Positions 26,832 to 36,856 of a DNA stretch of 44,663 bases are shown piece by piece; within the stretch, counting starts at the first letter, position 1; every line of letters begins with the position of its first letter. The notes beneath the pieces were generated by a model. The model saw only the letters and a list, made by a program, of their open reading frames with translations. It did no database searches and was not told where the DNA came from. The DNA lies in contig OMYJ01000016.1 of assembly GCA_900315245.1 (NCBI GenBank), positions 1 through 44,663 of the forward strand, read 5' to 3'. The DNA is from an uncultured Bacteroidales bacterium. Lineage in GTDB: Bacteria; Bacteroidota; Bacteroidia; Bacteroidales; WCHB1-69. A program made the position numbers and the translations under genes.

Positions 26832-26957
26832 AAAAGCCAAAAGCCAAAAGCCAAAAGCCAAAAGCCAAAAGCCAAAAGCCAAAAGCCAAAAGCCAAAAGC
26901 CAAAAGCCAAAAGCCAAAAGCCAACAGCCAACAGCCAACAGCTAACAGCCAACAGCC
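26832..26957. repeat. 18-unit heptamer tandem array overlapping the feoAB 3' end
   Basis: Thirteen exact AAAAGCC units (26832-26922) are followed by AACAGCC twice, AACAGCT once and AACAGCC twice (to 26957), all in phase. On the minus strand this reads TTGGCTG...GGCTTTT. The feoAB stop (TAG, 26944-26942) lies in the AACAGCT unit, and the last five residues of the protein (LAVGC) are repeat-encoded. The exactness of the AAAAGCC block suggests recent expansion by slippage. Confidence 0.95.
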
Positions 26958-29440
26958 AAAGTACTAAGCAAGCGTATTGCAAAAGCGGCGAGCCATGCAA
27001 CCCCCGTGGTATAAAAGATGTTGAAGAGCATCCAGCCGGTGCCCGCCTCCCTCTTGATGGCGGTCAACGCAGCCACGCACGGGAAATAAAGAAGGATGAA
27101 GACCATGAACCCGAAGGCCACCCACGGTGTGAAGACCGGTTTCCCGATGTCAGGGCCTGACGACCATGTGTGGTTCTGAAGACTCTTCTGCAACGCCGAA
27201 GAGTTTTCATCGGCCTCCGCGTCGCTGTGGTAAAGTACGCCCATGGAGGAAACAACGATTTCCTTGGCGGCGAAACCGGTGATCAGGGAAACTCCCATCT
27301 GCCAGTCGAAGCCGAGCGGACGGAAAACCGGTGCCACGAACTTGCCGAAACGGCCGATGTACGAATTCTCAATCTGGCAGGCGGAACGGTCGAGCTCCAA
27401 CTGCGCAATTTGCGTGGACTTCTCCGCCTCTGTGAGCGTTTTGTCCTCCCCTACCCTCTCTATCTGCTCGGTATAACGGTCAAGTTCCGGACCACGATGC
27501 GGGAAGTACTCCAATGCCCAAATGATCACGGTGGCCACCAAGATCACCGAACCCATCTTCTTGAGATATTGCACGCTTTTGTCCCACATGTGGATCACGG
27601 CATTGCGGAAGGTGGGAATGCGGTAGGGCGGCAGCTCCATCACGAACTGGTCTCGCACATTCTTGAACGCCACTCTCTTGACAATCAGCGAAGTGACTAC
27701 CGCCATGATAATTCCGAGAAGATAAATGGAGGTGAGAATCAGCCCCTGATGTTTTGTGAAAAAGGCGGAAATCAGCAGCAGATATACGGGCAACCGCGCC
27801 GAACAGGACATAAACGGCACCGTGATTATAGTGAGGATGCGGTCCTTACGGTTCTCAAGCGTGCGCGTGGCCATGATGGCGGGCACACTGCACCCGAAAC
27901 CGATGATATAAGGAATGAACGACTTGCCATGAAGCCCCATACGGTGCATCAGCTTGTCCATGATAAAGGCCGCGCGGGCCATATAGCCGGTATCTTCCAA
28001 CACGGAGATAAAAAAGAAGAGTATCAGGATGTTCGGGAGGAATGAACAGACTCCGCCCACACCTGCTATAACACCATCCACAAGCAAATCTTTGACCATG
28101 CCGTCGGGCATGACACGTGTGATGACATCACCGAGCCAGCCGAAGAAACTCTCCAGCCATGCCTGCGGGTAAGCGCCCAGTGTGAACGTCATCTGAAACA
28201 TGAACCAAAGGAAGAATATCAGGATAGGAAAACCCAACCATCTGTTCGTCAATAACTTATCCACAGAATAGGCGGGCTGTTTGCTACGGTCTTTCCCTTG
28301 TGTGAAGGTCTCAAGGAGCGCGCCGCGAATAAATCCATACTTCGCTCCAGAGACGATTGTGGCGGCATCCTCATTGTAGCGCTTCTCGATAATCGCCCGC
28401 TGTTCATCGGCCACCTTGCCGACACTGCCGTCATCATCGAATTTGCCCACCAAGTTGGAAATCACCTTGTCACCGGCAAGCATCTCGATAGCCAGATAGC
28501 GGGTTGAATAGGCACCCGAAAGATCCAAATGTTCCTTCATTTCCTCCTTGATGAGGTCTATCGATTTTTCCAAATCAACCCCGTAGTTGATATGGATATG
28601 CTTGGTATGCTGTTCCAAGTTTTCGTACAAATCCACAATCTTGGCCATAACTTCTTGGATTCCAATTCCTTTTGAAGAGACCGTCGGGACAATGGGGAAT
28701 CCGAACAATTCGCTGAGCGTGTCAAGGTCAAGTTTGTCGCCATTCTTTTCGAGTTCATCGTACATGTTGAGGGCCATCACCATGGGCACGTTCATGTCGA
28801 TGAGCTGGGTGGTTAGGAAAAGGTTTCGTTCGAGGTTGGAGGCATCGGCAATGTTCAGCACAATGTCGGGATGTTGCTCCATAATATACTGACGCACATA
28901 GAGTTCCTCAGGGGTATATTCGGTAAGGGAATAGGTGCCGGGCAGATCAGCGAGGGCGATGGTGTAGTCCTTGAATTTGAAATAGCCGAGTTTGGAATCA
29001 ACCGTGACGCCACTGTAATTGCCGACTTTCTCCCTCATACCCGTGGCGTGGTTGAAGAAAGAGGTCTTGCCGCAGTTGGGGTTGCCGACGAGGGCGACAT
29101 TAATCGTTTTTCCGACCTTGCCAAGAATGCGTTCGGTCTCCTCGGTGACGGTGCCGTGGAAAAGGTAGTTGTTGGCCACTTCCTCGGTGACGGGTACCAC
29201 TTCCACGCGATTGGCTTCGATGCGGCGCAGCGACACGTGACCGCCCATAATCTCGTACTCGATAGGGTCATGCAGAGGGGCGTTACGGATAACCTTCACC
29301 TTTTCGCCGCGCACAAACCCCATCTCCATCAAACGGTGACGGAAACTTCCGTGGCCCGTGATGCGCACAATCACTCCATACTCGCCCGTCTTCACATCGG
29401 CGAGTGTCAACACTTTTTCCGAATGTCCATCTTTATTCAT
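26942..29440 (-). CDS. feoB: Fused FeoA-FeoB ferrous iron transporter
   Basis: FeoB imports Fe2+ across the inner membrane; FeoA is a small SH3-like regulator. Here both are one protein of 832 residues. The FeoA domain is at about 9-82 (LMEMGFVRGEKVKVI). The G domain follows with G1 GNPNCGKT (119-126), DLPGTYSL (G3) and NMYD (G4). The membrane part begins around residue 400 and has the Gate motifs GFGCSVPAIMATRT and MSCSARLPVYLLL. FeoA-FeoB fusions are typical of Bacteroidota. No TAnnTTTG box is seen in the 204-base gap to the divergent activase. The C-terminal LAVGC comes from the heptamer array. Confidence 0.96.
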   Translation of the reverse strand: MNKDGHSEKVLTLADVKTGEYGVIVRITGHGSFRHRLMEMGFVRGEKVKVIRNAPLHDPIEYEIMGGHVSLRRIEANRVEVVPVTEEVANNYLFHGTVTEETERILGKVGKTINVALVGNPNCGKTSFFNHATGMREKVGNYSGVTVDSKLGYFKFKDYTIALADLPGTYSLTEYTPEELYVRQYIMEQHPDIVLNIADASNLERNLFLTTQLIDMNVPMVMALNMYDELEKNGDKLDLDTLSELFGFPIVPTVSSKGIGIQEVMAKIVDLYENLEQHTKHIHINYGVDLEKSIDLIKEEMKEHLDLSGAYSTRYLAIEMLAGDKVISNLVGKFDDDGSVGKVADEQRAIIEKRYNEDAATIVSGAKYGFIRGALLETFTQGKDRSKQPAYSVDKLLTNRWLGFPILIFFLWFMFQMTFTLGAYPQAWLESFFGWLGDVITRVMPDGMVKDLLVDGVIAGVGGVCSFLPNILILFFFISVLEDTGYMARAAFIMDKLMHRMGLHGKSFIPYIIGFGCSVPAIMATRTLENRKDRILTIITVPFMSCSARLPVYLLLISAFFTKHQGLILTSIYLLGIIMAVVTSLIVKRVAFKNVRDQFVMELPPYRIPTFRNAVIHMWDKSVQYLKKMGSVILVATVIIWALEYFPHRGPELDRYTEQIERVGEDKTLTEAEKSTQIAQLELDRSACQIENSYIGRFGKFVAPVFRPLGFDWQMGVSLITGFAAKEIVVSSMGVLYHSDAEADENSSALQKSLQNHTWSSGPDIGKPVFTPWVAFGFMVFILLYFPCVAALTAIKREAGTGWMLFNIFYTTGVAWLAAFAIRLLSTLAVGC

Positions 29441-29460
29441 CTTACCATTGGCTTTCTCAA

Positions 29461-29488
29461 GACGTGAGACGTGAGACTTATGACTTTA
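29461..29488. repeat. Heptamer micro-repeat upstream of feoAB (GACGTGA / GACTTNA)
   Basis: Four in-phase units, GACGTGA, GACGTGA, GACTTAT and GACTTTA, start 21 bases before the feoAB ATG. This sequence is different from TTGGCTN but has the same period. A short CTTACAACCTTACG stretch (29503-29516) of the kind seen at 20030 follows. Confidence 0.6.
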
Positions 29489-29644
29489 GAGATAACATCT
29501 TACAACCTTACGTCCCACGCTGCAAAAGTGCAATTTTGTACAAATCACAGCATCCCCAAAAATGGGGATTTTTTCAGTTCACCAAATGCTGAAAGCGGAT
29601 AGCCAAAAACAAAAAAATCGTATTTTCGCGCCTCAGTTTTAAAT

Positions 29645-32600
29645 ATGAATAATATCTTAAAAATAGGAATAGACATCGGCTCCACAACGGTGAAATTGGT
29701 GGTGCTGGATGTTGACAACAAAGTCCTTCACGCCGACTACAAGCGGCACAACATGAATGTACGCGAGACCGTTCAAACGGTGCTGAAACCCGTGGCGGAG
29801 CGTTTCGCTGAGAAGATGGTCAAGGTGGCCGTCACCGGTTCGGTGGGCATGGGCTACGCCGACTTGTGGGGATTCCCGTTCGTGCAGGAGGTGATTTCCG
29901 CCGCCACCCTGGTGAAGGAGTCGTTCCCGCAGACCCGCACCTTCATTGACATTGGCGGTGAGGACAGCAAGATGATCTTCTTCGACAAAGACCGGATGCC
30001 TGACATCCGCATGAACGGTAACTGTGCAGGCGGCACTGGCGCCTTCATCGACCAGACCGCCAGTCTGCTGAATGTTGACACCTCCGAATTGAACGCGCTT
30101 GCTGAGAAAGCCGAGCATGTCTATCCTATCGCGTCGCGCTGCGGCGTATTCTCCAAGACCGACATCCAGAACCTGCTGGCCCGCAACGTCAGCAAGGCAG
30201 ATGTTGCGCTGTCGGTGTTCCATGCGGTGTGTCTGCAAGTGTTAGGCACACTGTCCCGAGGTGTGGACGTTGAAGCCCCCGTGTTTTTCTGCGGCGGTCC
30301 GTTCGCATTCCTGCCCAAGTTAAAACAAGTGTTTCTTGAAAACCTGCACCTTACGGAGAAGGATTGCGTGAACGTTCCCGACATGCGTGTGGTGCCCGCT
30401 CACGGCGCCGCCCTCATGGCACATACCGTCTGTACCGACCCCATCCCTGTCACCAAGTTCATCCAAACCATCCAAAGCCAGGCCATGGGCGATGAATCCC
30501 GACTGCTATCCAACCGTTTGGATCCACTATTCACAGACGAACAGCTTTTTGAGAAATGGAAATCCGAGAAGCAGAACTTCTTCGTGGAGCGTGTGGGCTG
30601 GGACGAGGTGAAGAGCAACGAGGTTTATATCGGCATTGATTCCGGCTCCACAACCACCAAGTTCGTGGTGTTGGACAGTGAGGGGCGCATCCTCTTTTCC
30701 GACTACAGTTCAAACAACGGAAACAGTTTCGAGGCGTTCCATGGGGCGTTGAAACGGTTCGCGCAAGCCTGCAAGGAGCACGACTTCGAACCGAACATCC
30801 TCAACAGCGCAGTCACCGGCTACGGTGAAAATCTGTTAAAAACGGCCTTCGGGCTGCACCACGGCGTGGTGGAGACGATGGCGCACTACCTCGGCGCGAA
30901 GAAAGTCTCTCCCGAGGTTTCCTTCATCCTTGACATTGGCGGCCAGGATATGAAGGCTATATTTGTTGAGAATCAAGCCATTAGAAGATTGGAAATCAAC
31001 GAAGCCTGCTCCTCGGGCTGCGGTTCCTTCATTGAAACATTCGCCAAGATGCTTGGCTATACAGTGGCCGATTTCGCCCGTATTGCATGCGAAGCGAAAC
31101 ATCCATACGACTTGGGCACCCGTTGTACGGTTTTCATGAACTCCAAAGTGAAACAGGCTATGCGCGAGGGCACTTCCGCCGAAGACATCTCCGCTGGATT
31201 CGCCTATTCCGTCATCAAGAACTGTCTGTTCAAAGTGTTAAAATTGCGAAAAATAGAGGAACTCGGCGACCACATTGTAGTGCAAGGCGGCACTTTCAAG
31301 AATCTGGCTGTGGTTCGCGCGCTGGAACTGCTCACCGGCAAGGACGTTCGTTTCGCCGACATCCCCGAATTGATGGGTGCCTACGGCTGCGCTCTCTATG
31401 CCCGCGAACAGGCGGTCACCAAGGTGATGACCCTTGACGAGCTGCTTTCCATTCAGCAATTTGAGAACAAACAGCAGATCTGCCCCGGCTGCCCGAACCA
31501 TTGTACCGTATTGGAGTATCATTTCTCCAACGGACAGACCTTCTATGCGGGTAACAACTGCGAAAAGATATACACCAACCATTCAGAAGTACAGAAGAAA
31601 GGCTACAACCAGCACCATCGGCGGCTGAAGATGCTGTTCCAGCGTCCGATGTTGAACGAGTCTGGCGGAAAGCCCGTCATTGGCATCCCGCGCTCATTAG
31701 GCATGTTCGAGCTGTACCCGTTCTGGCATGCGATGTTCCGCGCCTGTGGAATCCGGATTGTGCTCTCCTCCCCTTCCACAATGAAGCAGTACGAAAAAGG
31801 CATCCATACGGTGATGAGCGAAAACATCTGCTTCCCCGCCAAGCTGATGCACGGCCATATCTTTGATCTGGCACGGCAAAAAGTGGACCGCATCTTCTAC
31901 CCTTTCATCGTGATGGAGGCTCCCGATGACAGCAAGGCCCGCAACAGCTACAACTGTCCTATCGTGGCCGGCTATGCCGATGTGGTGCGCAACGCCATCG
32001 ACACGGAGGAGCGCTTTGGCATTCCCACCGATGAACCCATCATTTCGATGAACAATGAGGAGTTCATGCGGAAAAGTTGTGTCAAATACCTTAATACCTT
32101 AGGAATAGACGGCAAAACAGCCAACAGAGCCGTGGATGCGGCCATTGTCGCGCAACGAAAATATCAGGAGGAGCTGCACAATGAGGCGGTGGAAGTCGTG
32201 GCGAAAGCCCGGAAGGAAAACCGCATGGTAGTCGTTCTGGCCGGGCGTCCCTACCACTCCGACCCCATCATCCAGCACAAAGTCTCTGACTGCATCGCCG
32301 ACATGGGCATTGATGTGGTCACGGAGTACGTTGCCGGCGAAGAAGATGCCGCTGTCTATCGCGAGCTGATGGCCGTAACACAGTGGACCTACCCCAACCG
32401 TGTCTTCAAAGCGGCGCACTATGTCGCCAACAGTCCCGACAACGTGCATTTCATGATGATCACCTCCTTCGGTTGCGGTCCCGACGCCTTCATCATCGAC
32501 GAGACCCATGACATCCTTGACCGCAAAGGCAAGAGTTTCACGCTGCTGAAGGTCGATGATGTCAACAATATCGGTTCTTTGCACCTGCGCGTGCGCTCGA

Positions 32601-33877
32601 TGGTGGAGAGTCTGAAGTTCAGCCGACAAGAGAAGCTCGACAAGCCTTATATCACGACCCCACCCTTCACGGATGCCGACCGTCGCCGCACCATCATCGG
32701 GCCATATTTTGCCGGCGGATATTCCGAATTTATCCCGACCGTATTCAAGATGGCTGGTTACAACCTCATCAACCTACCGCTCGGTGACAAGGAGTGTGTC
32801 GATTTGGGATTGCAATACGCCAACAATGAGGTCTGCTACCCCGCCACCATCGTGGTGGGCAGTCTGCTGAAGGCCTTGCGCAGCGGGAAGTATCCATTGG
32901 ACGAGACAGCGGTCATTATCACGCAGACGGGCGGTCAGTGCCGTGCAACCAATTACATCATGCTGATCAAGAAAGCGTTAGTGGCGGCGGGCTACGAGAA
33001 TGTGCCGGTGTTGTCGTTAGCTTTGGGCAACACCTTAGCCAACGAGCAACCGGGATTCACTTTCAATGCCAAAGATCTGGCTCTTCCCAGCATCAACGCA
33101 ATGCTCTATGCTGACTGTCTGTCACGAATCTACTACGCCTCGCGACCGCGCGAAAAACAACCTGGTATTGCGAAAGAGCTGCACCAAAAGTACATCGACA
33201 AATGTCTCCCGCTTATTGAAGCCCGCGACTACCGTGGCATGAAGCGTCTGATGAGGGAGGCAGTAGCTGAATTCACCGCCAACATCGACACCGGGAAGAG
33301 ACTCCCTAAAGTGGGCGTGGTGGGTGAAATCTACATCAAATACAACTCCTTCGGGCACCTCAACGTCTTGGACTGGCTTGCAGAGCAAGGGGTAGAGGTA
33401 GTGGCTCCGTCCATCTACAACTTCTTCATCAACAGTTTCGTGAACCGCCACATCAACAAGGAAAACCATATCAAGCCCGTGGAGTTGCCGCTCTTCTTAA
33501 CCGATGTGGTCTATAAGCTCATTTTCCGCTATGCCAAATCATACGACAAGGTCTGTCAGGATTTCCCATTCTATCGTCCCTTCGCGGACATGTTCCACGA
33601 GGCGAAATTGGCCTCCCGCATCATCAACATGGCGGCCAACTTCGGTGAAGGATGGCTGATTCCTGCGGAAATGTCCTCGCTGGCAGAAGACGGGGTGAAG
33701 AACATCATCAGTCTGCAACCGTTCGCGTGCATCTCTAACCACATCATTTCCAAAGGCATAGAAAAGAAGATGCGAAAGCTTTACCCTGACGTGAATCTGC
33801 TATTCCTCGACTTCGACGGGGGAACATCGGAAGCCAACGTGTTCAACCGGTTGCATTTCTTGATTGGGAATAACTGA
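29645..33877 (+). CDS. Giant acyl-CoA dehydratase activase-type protein (two BadF/HgdC ATPase domains plus HgdB-like regions)
   Basis: The 1410-residue product has two activase domains. The first (about 1-270) has GIDIGSTTVKLVV, DIGGEDSKM, a Cys in NCAGGTGAFID and another in SRCGVFSK. The second (about 327-600) has GIDSGSTTTKFVV, DIGGQDMKAI, a Cys in EACSSGCGSF and another in TRCTVFMNSK. These Cys pairs match the residues that hold a [4Fe-4S] cluster between HgdC monomers. A Cys cluster CPGCPNHC (about 613-620) leads into DUF2229 (about 675-900) and HgdB-like sequence to the end. Related enzymes activate 2-hydroxyacyl-CoA dehydratases by ATP-driven electron transfer; the substrate here is unknown. 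A weak TATTTTCG box lies at 29621. Confidence 0.9.
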   Translation: MNNILKIGIDIGSTTVKLVVLDVDNKVLHADYKRHNMNVRETVQTVLKPVAERFAEKMVKVAVTGSVGMGYADLWGFPFVQEVISAATLVKESFPQTRTFIDIGGEDSKMIFFDKDRMPDIRMNGNCAGGTGAFIDQTASLLNVDTSELNALAEKAEHVYPIASRCGVFSKTDIQNLLARNVSKADVALSVFHAVCLQVLGTLSRGVDVEAPVFFCGGPFAFLPKLKQVFLENLHLTEKDCVNVPDMRVVPAHGAALMAHTVCTDPIPVTKFIQTIQSQAMGDESRLLSNRLDPLFTDEQLFEKWKSEKQNFFVERVGWDEVKSNEVYIGIDSGSTTTKFVVLDSEGRILFSDYSSNNGNSFEAFHGALKRFAQACKEHDFEPNILNSAVTGYGENLLKTAFGLHHGVVETMAHYLGAKKVSPEVSFILDIGGQDMKAIFVENQAIRRLEINEACSSGCGSFIETFAKMLGYTVADFARIACEAKHPYDLGTRCTVFMNSKVKQAMREGTSAEDISAGFAYSVIKNCLFKVLKLRKIEELGDHIVVQGGTFKNLAVVRALELLTGKDVRFADIPELMGAYGCALYAREQAVTKVMTLDELLSIQQFENKQQICPGCPNHCTVLEYHFSNGQTFYAGNNCEKIYTNHSEVQKKGYNQHHRRLKMLFQRPMLNESGGKPVIGIPRSLGMFELYPFWHAMFRACGIRIVLSSPSTMKQYEKGIHTVMSENICFPAKLMHGHIFDLARQKVDRIFYPFIVMEAPDDSKARNSYNCPIVAGYADVVRNAIDTEERFGIPTDEPIISMNNEEFMRKSCVKYLNTLGIDGKTANRAVDAAIVAQRKYQEELHNEAVEVVAKARKENRMVVVLAGRPYHSDPIIQHKVSDCIADMGIDVVTEYVAGEEDAAVYRELMAVTQWTYPNRVFKAAHYVANSPDNVHFMMITSFGCGPDAFIIDETHDILDRKGKSFTLLKVDDVNNIGSLHLRVRSMVESLKFSRQEKLDKPYITTPPFTDADRRRTIIGPYFAGGYSEFIPTVFKMAGYNLINLPLGDKECVDLGLQYANNEVCYPATIVVGSLLKALRSGKYPLDETAVIITQTGGQCRATNYIMLIKKALVAAGYENVPVLSLALGNTLANEQPGFTFNAKDLALPSINAMLYADCLSRIYYASRPREKQPGIAKELHQKYIDKCLPLIEARDYRGMKRLMREAVAEFTANIDTGKRLPKVGVVGEIYIKYNSFGHLNVLDWLAEQGVEVVAPSIYNFFINSFVNRHINKENHIKPVELPLFLTDVVYKLIFRYAKSYDKVCQDFPFYRPFADMFHEAKLASRIINMAANFGEGWLIPAEMSSLAEDGVKNIISLQPFACISNHIISKGIEKKMRKLYPDVNLLFLDFDGGTSEANVFNRLHFLIGNN

Positions 33878-33923
33878 AACGTAATATAGACGCAAAAGTT
33901 GCATCTATCATTGAATAATAACA

Positions 33924-33955
33924 AAACGGAGTCGTTGTTTTAACGACTCCGTTTC
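33924..33955. terminator. Bidirectional intrinsic terminator after the activase gene
   Basis: A perfect 13-bp stem AAACGGAGTCGTT/AACGACTCCGTTT (33924-33936 and 33942-33954) has a GTTTT loop. It lies between convergent genes (stops at 33877 and 33977). The terminal A/T pairs provide T-rich ends in both directions. Confidence 0.88.
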
Positions 33956-33976
33956 ATATACTATGTCCACTGAAAA

Positions 33977-36841
33977 CTACCTTACGATAGTAAGAGAACC
34001 GTTGTATGTGACGGTCTTGGCTTTTCCTTTATATTGGAATGTGTAATAATAGACCCCGTCAGAAAGTCCGGCGCCGTTAAAAATGTTGTTACCCGGGTAA
34101 ACTGTGCCGTCCTTGGCGTATGTATCGTAATTCTTGGCATCATACACCTTATTGCCCCAGCGGTCATGGACGAGCAGACGGTTGTTGCGGTAGCCATCAG
34201 GATCTTCCGGATTGATATTTGTGTTCAAATTCTCAATAGCGAACACGTCATTGATGCCATCGCCATTCGGGGTGATCACGTTAGGGAAGATAAGATCTTG
34301 CTCGATAACCACCGTATGCGTGATTTCGCTTGAACAACCTGAATTGCTTTCCACGTGAAGAGTCACGTCAAAGTCGCCCCATGTGGTATAGGTGTGCGGG
34401 TCATCGAAATGGGTGGAATCAATAGTGCCGTCACCGAAATCCCAGTAGAAGCTGCCCTGGCCATTCGCCAGAATAGACGGATCGGCATAATTGATAAAAT
34501 TGACCACACCACCGTTTTCGTTCAGCATGGAAACAGACGGATCGGCCTCAAATTCAGCGATAGGCTGCGGGTTCACCGAAATATAATTCCAGTAGGTGAT
34601 GGAATCTCTACATCCTTCCGGCGTGACAATCTTTATCGTCACAGAATAGACACCTGGGTCATTCAACTGGAAAGTGGGGGATTCCAGCGTTGAGCTGTAG
34701 GACACATTCGGCTGGCCATACTCGTCGAAACTCCTGATATACCATTCAAATGAGCTTCCCGCAGGAGTGGAGTGGTTCTCTATACGAAGGTTCAACGGAG
34801 CGCAGCCCGATATTTCAGGAAGATCAAAATCGAAAACAGGTCGCTCGAACATATCAACATGTATAGTGTCTGCACCTTCACAAGTGAGGCCATTCTCGCT
34901 TGTTGTGGCGATATGCACATAATAGTCGCCGGCGGTCAGCACATTAATGGTGTCCGTCTCAGCACCAGTATTCCAGAAATATCTAGTCGTCTGTCCTTCT
35001 GCAGAACCCTGATTGTAATGGGGGTTTAACACCGTTTCATCACCATAGCAGATATTGAAATCCGCACCCAAGTACGGTTCAGGATGGCCCACCACTTCCA
35101 TGTGGTTGATTGTGTCATATACACAACCGAGTTCGTCCATCACATAAACAGAGTATTGGATCTGACCGGCGGAATCCGGAATAACCGTAGGACCATTAGC
35201 ACCAGGACCGGTCACCCACGCACTATCGACCAGTACTTGATAAGACCAGTCTTGCGGCAACAAAGAGGGGTCAAGGGCGATTTCCCATTCGGTCATCCAG
35301 CCGTTATCACCGCCCCAGCCATCCATAACCTCGATACTCCAGGTACCGTTCATCGGACAGCCGACCAATGTGCCGAAACTGGCATCGGGGTGATACACAT
35401 TGGTCATGTTGGCAACATCAGTGGAATCTATAATTCCATTATGTATAGAAGCGGAATTATACACGTAGGTGCCTGGTGAATACTGATAACCTTGGTTGGT
35501 GGCATTGGACCAGCAATAGTTCCACGGAACTCCCATCGCATTGGAACTATTGTTGGGATCACAGCCTGAAGAATAGTCATACGCTTGTCCGAAATAAGCG
35601 CTTGTCGTTCCTGAACCGTTCCATCCCCACTCGGTGGAAGGAATCACAGATGCACAGGTAGTCTGACCTGAATTATATTTCTTCAAGATGGAAACATACT
35701 GTTGGTTAGGGCAGATCAGGCGGATCCAAATATCGCCCACCCATGAGTGCTCCAATTTGACACGGACAAACAAAATATCATTTGCGGACTGGATGGTGGC
35801 AGCCGGGGAGAAACTGGTAAACGTGACAGGGGATATGTAGGAACAAAATTGGGTGTTGCCTACCTCCACACCGTTATCGCAAGGCACTCCATCAGGCAAG
35901 AAGACCGTGTCACATACGGCAAGGGCAGTAATCTGCTCGCTGCCCACGGTATCGACCTGCAGGGCGGAAAGGTAGTCATAACCCACGGTAAGCTCCACCT
36001 CGGTTCCGGCACACACTGCAGGGAAGTCCAACACTTCACGAATCGGGTTAGAAGAGGTACGCACACGGAATGTGTACGGAATATATGACTCACAACCCGC
36101 ACTGTCAGAGATATTGATGGCGATGTCATAACCACGGCCTTCAGGGAAGAAATAGTCCATTGCACTACCACCCAGCGTGTCAATCTCATCCCAGCTCATA
36201 TCCCAATGGAACGTGCAGTGGGCATCATCCTGGTGATAACTGTAGTCGTTATCCGGAAACTCGCCATGCGCCACAAGGTGAATCATGTCGTACGGGCATA
36301 CATCAAGATACAAATAGCCGTCTTCCTCCAAATGGGGATATTTGCTGCACGCGGCAGTATCGAGTACCACATTGATACGCTGACAGGGGCGCACGCAGTC
36401 GGTGGTGATGGCAAAACCTGCACCTTCGCCAGAGCCATCTGTCTTGAAACGGATGGTCAGACATCCTGAAGCGTTATACACTGTGGCCGCCATTGACAGC
36501 GTCGTGGCAGAGATAGAGTCGGTGATACAATTCGTCAAGACCGCCAGTATTGGATCATTAATAGACTGTCCATCATAGATAAACAGCGTATCCGAACAAT
36601 CCACATCAAAAGAGGCCAGATTCAAGTTCACCCGGACAGAGTGATTGGTCGGGTCGTTGGAACAGATGGTCACATAATTGTCCATGTTGGGGCTGTAATT
36701 CCCGTTGAGGCCTCCATTATCATAGACAGACACCGCGCAACCCGTCACAGAAGTTTGCGTGCTCACACCCAGGGTGATCACTTGGGCATTCATGGCAAGC
36801 ACTCCACACAACAAAGCAAACAGAGATAATATCTTTTTCAT
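33977..36841 (-). CDS. T9SS-exported multidomain protein (CUB-like, P-domain-like, PKD, type B sorting domain)
   Basis: The 954-residue product has a signal peptide (about 1-19, LCGVLAMNAQ). A CUB-like region at about 40-150 follows (DTLFIYDG, CLTIRFKTDGSGEGAGF). A region at about 310-525 resembles the proprotein-convertase P-domain (VRVKLEHSWVGDIWIRL, then GTWSIEVMDGWGGDNG). Ig/PKD-type modules lie at about 620-860 (FYWDFGDGTIDS, HTYTTWGDFDVTLHV). The end is a gliding-motility/T9SS type B domain starting at FPNVITPNGDGINDVF, with LLVHDRWGNKVY. No protease domain is present, so it is a binding or structural surface protein by inference. It follows the 36857 gene by 15 bases. Confidence 0.88.
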   Translation of the reverse strand: MKKILSLFALLCGVLAMNAQVITLGVSTQTSVTGCAVSVYDNGGLNGNYSPNMDNYVTICSNDPTNHSVRVNLNLASFDVDCSDTLFIYDGQSINDPILAVLTNCITDSISATTLSMAATVYNASGCLTIRFKTDGSGEGAGFAITTDCVRPCQRINVVLDTAACSKYPHLEEDGYLYLDVCPYDMIHLVAHGEFPDNDYSYHQDDAHCTFHWDMSWDEIDTLGGSAMDYFFPEGRGYDIAINISDSAGCESYIPYTFRVRTSSNPIREVLDFPAVCAGTEVELTVGYDYLSALQVDTVGSEQITALAVCDTVFLPDGVPCDNGVEVGNTQFCSYISPVTFTSFSPAATIQSANDILFVRVKLEHSWVGDIWIRLICPNQQYVSILKKYNSGQTTCASVIPSTEWGWNGSGTTSAYFGQAYDYSSGCDPNNSSNAMGVPWNYCWSNATNQGYQYSPGTYVYNSASIHNGIIDSTDVANMTNVYHPDASFGTLVGCPMNGTWSIEVMDGWGGDNGWMTEWEIALDPSLLPQDWSYQVLVDSAWVTGPGANGPTVIPDSAGQIQYSVYVMDELGCVYDTINHMEVVGHPEPYLGADFNICYGDETVLNPHYNQGSAEGQTTRYFWNTGAETDTINVLTAGDYYVHIATTSENGLTCEGADTIHVDMFERPVFDFDLPEISGCAPLNLRIENHSTPAGSSFEWYIRSFDEYGQPNVSYSSTLESPTFQLNDPGVYSVTIKIVTPEGCRDSITYWNYISVNPQPIAEFEADPSVSMLNENGGVVNFINYADPSILANGQGSFYWDFGDGTIDSTHFDDPHTYTTWGDFDVTLHVESNSGCSSEITHTVVIEQDLIFPNVITPNGDGINDVFAIENLNTNINPEDPDGYRNNRLLVHDRWGNKVYDAKNYDTYAKDGTVYPGNNIFNGAGLSDGVYYYTFQYKGKAKTVTYNGSLTIVR

Positions 36842-36856
36842 TTTTCCTGAATTTTC

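Noticed and set aside
26709..26945. Open frames across the AAAAGCC array on both strands (FGFWLLA and KPKAKSQ repeats)
   Set aside because: They are only translations of the 7-bp tandem repeat, with no start context or non-repeat protein sequence.
26832..26957. CRISPR array
   Set aside because: Units are contiguous 7-mers without spacers, and no cas genes are near.
29441..29644. Strong divergent promoters between feoAB and the activase gene
   Set aside because: No exact TAnnTTTG box on either strand; only TATTTTCG (29621-29628) comes near on the plus strand.
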